From assembly GCA_910576385.1 (NCBI GenBank), contig CAJTIR010000007.1, positions 1 to 64,000 of the forward strand: 64,000 nucleotides of DNA, in the 5' to 3' direction. This DNA is from Lachnospiraceae bacterium. GTDB lineage: Bacteria > Bacillota > Clostridia > Lachnospirales > Lachnospiraceae. Below are positions 38,594 through 45,694 of this stretch, one piece after another. Every line of letters begins with the position of its first letter. Position 1 is the first letter of the stretch. Both the position numbers and the translations under genes were made by a program. The notes under the pieces are model-generated. The model did no database searches, had not been told where the DNA came from, and saw only the letters and a program-made list of their open reading frames with translations.

Positions 38594-38778
38594 AAATAAT
38601 CCTTCTTTCTGTATAATTATCTGATCAGACATAGTTTGTCTTTCAGAGATTTTTGACCAACTTTTTGTATTTTAACATATATTTTGTCTTTTGGCACATA
38701 AAAATTTCAAGGGTTGCGGAAATTTAAAAAAATTGAGATAATAAAGATAGAGGAAGGAAGCTGGGAGGAGGTACATAA

Positions 38779-39264
38779 ATGCGCAGTGAAACAGAGGTAA
38801 ACCGCGCCGTGGAAGAGTATGCGGATATGGTACGGCGCGTCTGCTTTTATCATCTGAAAAATCAGGCAGACACAGAAGATGTGTTTCAAAATGTCTTTTT
38901 GAAATATATGCTGTATGATGAGCCTTTTAAGAGTCGTGAACATGAAAAAGCATGGCTGCTTCGTGTGGCGATCAATGCCTGTAAAGATTATCTTAAGAGT
39001 TTTTTTCGCCATAATGTAATTTCTCTGGAATCGTTAAGTGAAATGGAAACAGAAATCCCAGAAGATCACAGGGAGGTCTTAGAGGCTGTACTTTCTCTGC
39101 CAGGTAAATATAAGGATGTGATATATCTTCACTATTTTGAAGGATATTCAGCCGCGGAAATAGGTACAATTCTTAGTAAAAAAGAGAATACCGTTTATTC
39201 TCTGCTCTCCAGAGGACGGGCAATGTTAAAGAAAAAACTGGGAGGTGAAGGGATTGACGAATAA
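38779..39264 (+). CDS. ECF-type RNA polymerase sigma factor
   Basis: 161 aa. Sigma-2 region with EYADMVRRVCFYHLKNQADTEDVFQNVFLK and sigma-4 region with LSLPGKYKDVIYLHYFEGYSAAEIGTILSKKENTVYSLLSRGRAML. It would direct polymerase to a small regulon under envelope or metal stress. The GGGAGGAGG site is strong. The gene overlaps its anti-sigma partner by 11 bases, the usual way these pairs are coupled. Confidence 0.93.
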   Translation: MRSETEVNRAVEEYADMVRRVCFYHLKNQADTEDVFQNVFLKYMLYDEPFKSREHEKAWLLRVAINACKDYLKSFFRHNVISLESLSEMETEIPEDHREVLEAVLSLPGKYKDVIYLHYFEGYSAAEIGTILSKKENTVYSLLSRGRAMLKKKLGGEGIDE

Positions 39265-40048
39265 AGTACATGATGCATTTGATCATATTCAGGCGAATAA
39301 GAATCTCAAAGAATCAACGAAAAAATTCCTCTCGGGAAAACGTAGAAAAAGAAGATGGGATGTCTATAGCTTAGCATTTCAAAGAATATTTGCAGTAGTA
39401 TGTATGGTATTGGTGGCGGCAGCAGGAATCAAAGGCTATTCATGGGTTCAGACACCAGTTTCTTATGTAAGCATTGACATCAATCCCTCAATTGAGCTTG
39501 AATTAAATCGTTTTGATAAAGTGGTGACTGTCACTGCATACAATGAGGAGGCAGAGGAGATTTTAAATGGTTTATCGCTGAAAGGCAGAAAATATACAGA
39601 TGCACTGCAAATAATTGTAGACAGCAAAGGTATGCAGAATTATTTGACAGAGGATTCTGAACTTTATATTACAGTGGCGGCAGACAGTGATTATAAATGT
39701 AAGATAGAGGCAGGTGTGGAACATTACTGTGGGCATATTGGACATAATGCTAAGAGTATTCGGGCAGATGTCGAACTGGTGTCAGAAGCACATAGTAAAG
39801 GGCTTTCTCTGGGAAAATATTATGCTTATCTGCAGTTAATGCAGTATGATGATTCCGTGACAGTGGATCATTGTAAAGAAATGAGTATCTCTGAGATTCA
39901 TGGATTGATTGATGAGCATCAGCATGATGGCAAACATGGGAACCATTCCAAAAATCAGGATGCAGCAGAAAGCAGTCATTGTGACGACGAGACGCCTGCA
40001 GACGGAAAAAAACATCACCATAAAAATCATAGGGACAGAAAACCTTGA
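39254..40048 (+). CDS. RsgI-like membrane anti-sigma factor with His-rich tail
   Basis: 264 aa. A short cytoplasmic part (about 1-40) would hold the sigma factor, one membrane helix lies at about 42-62, and the outer domain starts YVSIDINPSIELELNRFDKV. The Asn77-Pro78 pair is at the position where RsgI proteins are known to cleave themselves during signalling. The last 45 residues are rich in His, Asp and Lys (DEHQHDGKHGNHSK, SSHCDD, KKHHHKNH) and look like a metal-binding tail. TTG at 39254 is preferred since GGAGG is eight bases before it; GTG at 39245 overlaps that site. It converges on a gene for a His-rich exported protein. Confidence 0.85.
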   Translation: MTNKVHDAFDHIQANKNLKESTKKFLSGKRRKRRWDVYSLAFQRIFAVVCMVLVAAAGIKGYSWVQTPVSYVSIDINPSIELELNRFDKVVTVTAYNEEAEEILNGLSLKGRKYTDALQIIVDSKGMQNYLTEDSELYITVAADSDYKCKIEAGVEHYCGHIGHNAKSIRADVELVSEAHSKGLSLGKYYAYLQLMQYDDSVTVDHCKEMSISEIHGLIDEHQHDGKHGNHSKNQDAAESSHCDDETPADGKKHHHKNHRDRKP

Positions 40049-40067
40049 TCAAAGGTTCTCTGTCCCT
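40031..40067. terminator. Hairpin between the convergent anti-sigma and His-rich genes
   Basis: 16-bp inverted repeat with one mismatch: AGGGACAGAAAACCTT (40031-40046) and 40052-40067. It starts inside the last codons of the anti-sigma gene. T-runs are weak on both sides. Confidence 0.65.
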
Positions 40068-40076
40068 GACAGATTC

Positions 40077-40349
40077 TTAGCGATGATGATTTTTAACATG
40101 ATGCCGTCTGCCATTGGCGTGTGTTGTTTTATGTTTTGTGCAGTATTTTTTGCAGTTCTTTTTTTTGGCATGATACTTATGATGGTAAGCACAATAAGTA
40201 CCTTTCCTGGGTGGCTGGTAAGTGCTGCCGCCGTGATGTCCGCCGCCACAATGTCCGTGAGCCATAACTGGCGCTGCAAAACTGCTTGACAGCATTAAGG
40301 CAGTCATTGCTATGATTCCGGCTTTTTTACATTTTTTTAAAATTTTCAT
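40077..40349 (-). CDS. Small exported His/Cys-rich protein
   Basis: 90 aa. A basic N-terminus and a hydrophobic stretch form a signal peptide ending near PVMAHGHC. The mature part, about 60 residues, has 13 His and four Cys: GHCGGGHHGG, CAYHHKYHAKKKNCKKYCTKH, and RRHHVKNHH. That composition suggests metal binding outside the membrane. A perfect AAGGAGG lies at the right distance before the ATG, so the gene is real despite its size. It converges with the anti-sigma gene whose product has a similar His-rich tail. I do not recognise a family. Confidence 0.75.
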   Translation of the reverse strand: MKILKKCKKAGIIAMTALMLSSSFAAPVMAHGHCGGGHHGGSTYQPPRKGTYCAYHHKYHAKKKNCKKYCTKHKTTHANGRRHHVKNHHR

Positions 40350-40517
40350 TGGAATTATCCTCCTTGTGGATGTTTTATTGAATTGATTCTATATACAATA
40401 CGAATCAACATTAGAAAACCTTGCAGATCAAATGGGAAAAAATAGAAAATTGTAAATATAATCTAAATATAGTATAATGTATGGAGAAAAATATAACAGT
40501 GGAAGGAGGACAACGCT

Positions 40518-40943
40518 ATGAAGAGAAAGACAATGATGGTAAGTATTGGATGTGTATTAATTTTCCTTGTGGTCGGTATGATATGGTACTGGGCTGGTGA
40601 GGTAAGACCATTGAAAGATATAGATGTTGCCAGTCTTGATAAAATGACGATTGCTTATCATGTGGAATGGATTGAAACTTCCGAGCAGGAAGATATAAGA
40701 GAAGCCGTTTTAGCGCTGCAGTCGATGCATCTAAGGAGAGCAATTCCACTGGACTATGATGGTTTTAATGCTTCGATAGATTTTTATAATCAAGACGGTT
40801 CTACAAGCTGGGTTACAATCAGAGGAGATGACATTATCATCAATCATAAGTATTATAGATGTGACAAAGATTACAGTGATGATTTTCGTAAAGTGATAGA
40901 AAAGATAGCGAAAAATCCCAAGACAATACATCATGAATCTTAA
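40518..40943 (+). CDS. Membrane-anchored protein of unknown function
   Basis: 141 aa. One N-terminal membrane helix (about 7-26, ending IWYWAG) followed by a soluble outer domain of mixed alpha/beta type with LDKMTIAYHVEWIETSEQED and WVTIRGDDIIINHKYYRCD. No family recognised. The GGAAGGAGG site is strong. It is encoded between the His-rich protein (opposite strand) and the DUF4190 protein. Confidence 0.7.
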   Translation: MKRKTMMVSIGCVLIFLVVGMIWYWAGEVRPLKDIDVASLDKMTIAYHVEWIETSEQEDIREAVLALQSMHLRRAIPLDYDGFNASIDFYNQDGSTSWVTIRGDDIIINHKYYRCDKDYSDDFRKVIEKIAKNPKTIHHES

Positions 40944-41053
40944 ACAGAATACTTGTATTATATATTTGGGTCTGATATAATAAAAACAATTACCAATTTT
41001 TCTTAGGTTTCATGATACAGAGGGAAGAAGTGAAAATAACAGGAGGAAAATAC

Positions 41054-41830
41054 ATGAGTGATGAGAACAATATGTTCGAACCCAAGGAATCGTCTCAGTT
41101 TGGCAATGATATGGGGCATCCTGATGGCAGTCAGCAGTTTGGCGGCACAGAACAGATAGCTTACAATCAACAGTCAGGGGAGCCGGTTCATTTAGAAAAA
41201 GGACAGCAGCCACAAGATCAGGGCGAACCAGGAAATTATGGCCAGCCAATGCCTCAGGGAAACCAGCAACAGCAGGGCTATCAGCAGCAACAGGGATATC
41301 AGCAGCAACAGGGATATCAGCAGCCAGGCTATCAGCAATCTGGTTATAGTCAGCAGCCGGGAAATCAACAACAATCAGGCTATCAGCAACAACAGAATTA
41401 TCAGCAGCCAGGCTATAACCAACAGTCAAGTTACAATCAACAACAGGCTCAGGGCCAGCAGTCCTATGGCGGACAGAATCAATATACACAGAATACTGGT
41501 TATGCAGAACCAGTATTTCAGCAAGAGAGTCACAGTACAATGTCTGCAGAGAGCGGCGGATTTGGCATTGCCTCTATGATTTGTGGTATTATTGCACTGA
41601 TTACTTGTTGTTTATGGTGTCTGTGTATTCCGCTGGCAGTGGTATCTATTGTGTTGGGTATCTTACAGCTCCAGAAAGGAACTGCAAAGGGCATGGCGAT
41701 TGCAGGTATTGTATGTTCCGGCATTGCATTGGTACTTTTAATTATTCTCACGGTATGGGGCAGCTATCTGCGCACTTCAGGGGCATATTATGATATTATG
41801 CGCGAATTGCAGTATATGCACCATATCTGA
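41054..41830 (+). CDS. DUF4190 membrane protein with Gln/Tyr/Gly-rich N-terminus
   Basis: 258 aa. Residues about 15-165 are a low-complexity region dominated by Gln, Tyr, Gly, Ser, Asn and Pro, with tandem GYQQQQ units near 73-100. The last 80 residues are a DUF4190 domain with two membrane hairpins (GFGIASMICGIIALITCC and AKGMAIAGIVCSGIALVLL). The Gln-rich part would face the cytoplasm and resembles sequences that form condensates. ATG at 41054 with AGGAGGAAAA is preferred to 41012. Function unknown. Confidence 0.78.
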   Translation: MSDENNMFEPKESSQFGNDMGHPDGSQQFGGTEQIAYNQQSGEPVHLEKGQQPQDQGEPGNYGQPMPQGNQQQQGYQQQQGYQQQQGYQQPGYQQSGYSQQPGNQQQSGYQQQQNYQQPGYNQQSSYNQQQAQGQQSYGGQNQYTQNTGYAEPVFQQESHSTMSAESGGFGIASMICGIIALITCCLWCLCIPLAVVSIVLGILQLQKGTAKGMAIAGIVCSGIALVLLIILTVWGSYLRTSGAYYDIMRELQYMHHI

Positions 41831-41836
41831 TAGGTA

Positions 41837-41870
41837 GGAGCGTAAGCCAATGGCGGATGTGAACGGTAAC
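41837..41870. repeat. Interspersed repeat, family A, right-end fragment
   Basis: GGAGCG-T-AAGCC, ATGGCG and GTGAACGGTAAC occur in the same order as in the right half of the element at 8127-8237. No matching left end is seen. Confidence 0.5.
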
Positions 41871-41892
41871 TAAATCTTGTCAGTGAATAGAA

Positions 41893-41939
41893 AATGGGCT
41901 TGAGCTCCCTTGACAAAATGGGAGCTCAGGCTTTATAAT
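41893..41939 (+). promoter_or_regulatory. Promoter inside a hairpin upstream of ileS
   Basis: TTGACA at 41910-41915, an 18-base spacer and TATAAT at 41934-41939 form a near-consensus promoter for the T-box transcript. The -35 sits in the loop of an inverted repeat: TGAGCTCCC (41901-41909) and GGGAGCTCA (41920-41928), extendable with G-T pairs. The same hairpin could terminate the DUF4190 transcript. Confidence 0.7.
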
Positions 41940-41974
41940 GCACTATATAAAAATCTCCCCTACTTGATTATACA

Positions 41975-42246
41975 GGATATGAAAAGACGATGACGAAGAC
42001 AGTAAGACAGCAGTTCCAACACTACAGCGAGCCGGGATGGTGGAAGCCGGTGTAAGTAGAGGTTGTCTGAAAATCACTTCTAAGTTGCCCGCTGAACTCT
42101 TAAGACAGTAAGCAGGGACGGGACATTCCTCCGTTATGGGAATCGTGTATGCTGGTTAATGTCTTGACATTAGGCCAAAGTACAAGGTAACAGGTGGTAA
42201 ACGATGCATCTATGGGCTTCGTCCTTTTACGGGACGGAGTTTTTTT
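41975..42246 (+). ncRNA. T-box leader (isoleucine) of ileS
   Basis: Begins with the stem I motif GACGATGACGAAGACAGTA. A specifier-loop candidate is GAAAATCACTTC with codon ATC (Ile) at 42073-42075. The T-box region CAGGTGGTAAACGATG contains TGGT, whose T can pair with the A73 discriminator of tRNA-Ile. The terminator follows: CTTCGTCC (42217-42224), GGACGGAG (42232-42239), T-run to 42246. Uncharged tRNA-Ile should allow read-through into ileS. Confidence 0.9.
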
Positions 42247-42363
42247 ATCTTTTTAAGATAAAAAACAATTAGCTCACTGCAAAAGTATAATGTCACCAAA
42301 GCGGCTGCACTCGGTGTACAAAGTGTTCAGTCCCTTCATGAGTGAGAGATTAGTGGAGTTGAT

Positions 42364-42384
42364 GTGGGCTTGCCCACTTTATTT
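42364..42384 (+). terminator. Second small hairpin before ileS
   Basis: GTGGGC (42364-42369), TT, GCCCAC (42372-42377), then TTTATTTT. It lies after the T-box terminator and 31 bases before the ileS start. It could be a second weak attenuator or an mRNA stabiliser. Confidence 0.4.
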
Positions 42385-42414
42385 TAATGATTTAGAAAGA
42401 AAGGAGACAGATCA

Positions 42415-45400
42415 ATGTATAGCAAAGTCGAGACAAATTTGAACTTTGTGGAGAGAGAAAAACAGACAGAACAATTCTGGAAGGACCAGGATATTTTTAA
42501 GAAAAGTATGGAAAACCGCAAGGAGGGGGAGATTTATACCTTCTATGACGGGCCGCCTACAGCAAATGGCAAACCTCATATCGGACATGTACTGACACGT
42601 GTCATTAAGGATATGATTCCCAGATATCAGACTATGAAGGGCAAAATGGTGCCCAGAAAGGCTGGCTGGGATACCCACGGACTGCCCGTAGAGCTGGAAG
42701 TGGAAAAATTGCTGGGTTTAGACGGCAAGGAACAGATTGAAGAATATGGCCTGGAGCCGTTTATTGATAAATGTAAAGAGAGCGTCTGGAAATACAAAGG
42801 CATGTGGGAGGATTTCTCAGGAACGGTCGGATTTTGGGCAGATATGGAGCACCCTTATGTCACTTACCACGATGAATTTATTGAGTCAGAATGGTGGGCG
42901 CTGAAAGAGATTTGGAACAGAAAATTATTGTACAAAGGGTTTAAGATTGTACCTTATTGTCCGCGGTGCGGAACTCCTCTTTCTGCCCAGGAAGTAGCAC
43001 AGGGTTATAAGACGGTAAAGGAGCGTTCTGCGATTGTCCGGTTTAAAGTGGTAGGAGAAGAAGCCTATTTTCTGGCCTGGACAACGACGCCCTGGACATT
43101 GCCTTCTAATCTGGCGCTCTGTGTAAATCCAGAAGAAACTTATTGCAAAGTGAAGGCCAAGGATGGATATACTTATTATATGGCAAAGGCGCTTTTGGAT
43201 AAAGTGTTATCCTCACTGCTTGATAAGGAACAACAGGCAGCAGGGGAGCTCGCTTATGAGGTATTGGAGTCTTATAAGGGAACCGATCTGGAGCACAAAG
43301 AATATGAACCATTGTTTGCCTGTGCGGGGGAAGCGGCCAAAAAGCAGCATAAAAAAGCTCATTTTGTGACCTGTGACAGTTATGTTACCATGACAGATGG
43401 TACAGGAATTGTACACATCGCGCCAGCATTTGGTGAGGATGACTCCAAAGTGGGAAGAAAGTATGATCTTCCTTTTGTACAATTTGTGAATGGTAAGGGT
43501 GAATTGACAGAAGGGACTCCCTATGCAGGGATTTTCTGCAAAAAAGCCGATCCGATTATTTTGCAAGATTTAGAAGATCAGAAGCTTTTATTTGATGCTC
43601 CTAAATTTGAACATGAATATCCTCATTGCTGGAGATGCGATACACCATTAATCTATTATGCGAGAGAATCCTGGTTTATCAAGATGACAGAGGTCAAAGA
43701 GGATTTGATTCGCAATAATAATACCATCAACTGGATTCCAGAGAATATCGGTAAGGGACGCTTTGGCGATTGGCTGGAAAATGTGCAGGATTGGGGAATT
43801 TCCCGTAATCGTTATTGGGGGACGCCTTTAAATATTTGGGAATGTGAATGCGGCCATATGCATTCGATTGGAAGTATTGCTGAATTAAAAGAAATGTCGG
43901 ATAATTGTCCAGAGGAGATCGAGCTGCACCGTCCTTACATTGATGCTGTTACGATCAAATGTCCAAAGTGCGGCAAAGAAATGCACCGAGTACCGGAAGT
44001 AATTGACTGCTGGTTTGATTCAGGGGCAATGCCGTTTGCACAGCACCATTATCCATTTGAAAATAAGGAAGTGTTTGAACAGCAATTTCCAGCGCAGTTT
44101 ATCTCGGAAGCGGTAGATCAGACCCGTGGATGGTTCTATTCACTGTTGGCAGAATCCACACTATTGTTTAACAAAGCCCCTTATGAAAATGTCATTGTTC
44201 TTGGACATGTGCAGGATGAAAATGGACAGAAAATGAGTAAATCGAAGGGCAATGCTGTAGATCCATTTGAGGCGCTGCAAACATATGGAGCAGATGCAAT
44301 TCGCTGGTATTTTTATATCAATTCTGCGCCCTGGCTGCCAAACCGTTTCCACGGAAAAGCCGTGCAGGAGGGACAGCGCAAATTTATGGGTACCTTATGG
44401 AATACGTACGCGTTTTTCGTGCTTTATGCGAATATTGACAATTTTGACGCCACAAAATATCAATTGGAATATCAGAAATTGTCGGTAATGGATAAATGGC
44501 TGTTATCCAAATTAAATACACTGGTGACAGAAGTTGACAACGATTTAGGAAATTATCGGATTCCAGAAGCAGCGCGAGCACTGCAGGAATTTGTCGATGA
44601 TATGAGTAACTGGTATGTGCGCAGAAGCAGGGAGCGTTTCTGGGCAAAGGGTATGGAACAAGATAAGATCAATGCCTATATGACATTATATACAGCTTTG
44701 GTGACAGTGAGTAAAGCGGCAGCGCCGATGATTCCATTTATGACAGAAGATATCTATCGGAATCTGGTATGCAGCATTGACAAATCCGCCCCAGAGAGCG
44801 TTCACCTTTGTGATTTCCCAATGGCAGATATGACAATGGTTGACAAGGAATTGGAACAGAATATGGATGCGGTTTTGAAAATTGTAGTCATGGGACGTGC
44901 CTGCCGCAATAGTGCAAATATCAAAAATCGTCAGCCAATTGGGACAATGTTTGTAAAAGCACCTTTTGAACTGCCAGAGTTTTTCCAGGAGATTATTGAG
45001 GAAGAATTAAATGTGAAAAAAGTCACATTTACAGAGGATGTCAGCAGCTTTACAGACTATACTTTTAAGCCCCAGCTACGCACGGTAGGGCCGAAATATG
45101 GTAAGTTTTTGGGACAGATTCAGAAGGCACTCAGTGAGCTCAACGGAAATCAGGCAATGGCAGAGCTTAAGAGTAAAGGAAGTATTACCCTTGACAGTGT
45201 AAATGCAGAAGTTGTATTATGTGAGGAGGACTTACTTATCACCATGACTCAGCAGGAAGGCTATGTGACAGAGGGGGATAATGAAGTGACTGTGGTTCTC
45301 GATACCAATCTGTCAAAAGAACTGATTGAAGAAGGTTTTGTGCGGGAATTAATCAGTAAGATCCAGACGATGCGTAAGGAAGCCGGTTTTGAGGTGATGG

Positions 45401-45579
45401 ACAAGATCATTGTTTCTTATCAAGCCGGAGAAAAGATCCATGCAATCTTTGAGAAATATGGTGCGCAGATCCAGTCGGAGGTACTTGCACAGCAGATTGA
45501 CAGTGCTGTTGTGAAAGGTTACGAAAAAGAGTGGAATATCAATGGAGAGAAAGTAGCGCTCGGAGTAGAAAAGGTATGA
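42415..45579 (+). CDS. ileS: Isoleucyl-tRNA synthetase, type 2 (eukaryotic-like)
   Basis: 1054 aa, longer than the common bacterial form of about 930. Class I motifs HIGH (55-58) in NGKPHIGHVL and KMSKS (606-610) in KMSKSKGNAVD. The CP1 editing domain contains WTTTPWTLPSNLAL and GTGIVHIAPAFGEDD. HCWRCDTPLIYYARESWFIK and zinc-type CPRCGTP and CPKCGKEMHRVPEVIDCWFDSG are typical of the type 2 enzymes, which tend to resist mupirocin. The T-box leader upstream ties expression to Ile-tRNA charging. Confidence 0.95.
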   Translation: MYSKVETNLNFVEREKQTEQFWKDQDIFKKSMENRKEGEIYTFYDGPPTANGKPHIGHVLTRVIKDMIPRYQTMKGKMVPRKAGWDTHGLPVELEVEKLLGLDGKEQIEEYGLEPFIDKCKESVWKYKGMWEDFSGTVGFWADMEHPYVTYHDEFIESEWWALKEIWNRKLLYKGFKIVPYCPRCGTPLSAQEVAQGYKTVKERSAIVRFKVVGEEAYFLAWTTTPWTLPSNLALCVNPEETYCKVKAKDGYTYYMAKALLDKVLSSLLDKEQQAAGELAYEVLESYKGTDLEHKEYEPLFACAGEAAKKQHKKAHFVTCDSYVTMTDGTGIVHIAPAFGEDDSKVGRKYDLPFVQFVNGKGELTEGTPYAGIFCKKADPIILQDLEDQKLLFDAPKFEHEYPHCWRCDTPLIYYARESWFIKMTEVKEDLIRNNNTINWIPENIGKGRFGDWLENVQDWGISRNRYWGTPLNIWECECGHMHSIGSIAELKEMSDNCPEEIELHRPYIDAVTIKCPKCGKEMHRVPEVIDCWFDSGAMPFAQHHYPFENKEVFEQQFPAQFISEAVDQTRGWFYSLLAESTLLFNKAPYENVIVLGHVQDENGQKMSKSKGNAVDPFEALQTYGADAIRWYFYINSAPWLPNRFHGKAVQEGQRKFMGTLWNTYAFFVLYANIDNFDATKYQLEYQKLSVMDKWLLSKLNTLVTEVDNDLGNYRIPEAARALQEFVDDMSNWYVRRSRERFWAKGMEQDKINAYMTLYTALVTVSKAAAPMIPFMTEDIYRNLVCSIDKSAPESVHLCDFPMADMTMVDKELEQNMDAVLKIVVMGRACRNSANIKNRQPIGTMFVKAPFELPEFFQEIIEEELNVKKVTFTEDVSSFTDYTFKPQLRTVGPKYGKFLGQIQKALSELNGNQAMAELKSKGSITLDSVNAEVVLCEEDLLITMTQQEGYVTEGDNEVTVVLDTNLSKELIEEGFVRELISKIQTMRKEAGFEVMDKIIVSYQAGEKIHAIFEKYGAQIQSEVLAQQIDSAVVKGYEKEWNINGEKVALGVEKV

Positions 45580-45694
45580 AGTTAGATCATTCTGCACGAT
45601 AGAAGAAAGACATTAGAGTGGGTGCAGGAGAGTATCTGGGAAAGGGCAGCAAAGCAAGGTGATGGAAGAAGTACCAGAGAGGAAGGAGACAGTT

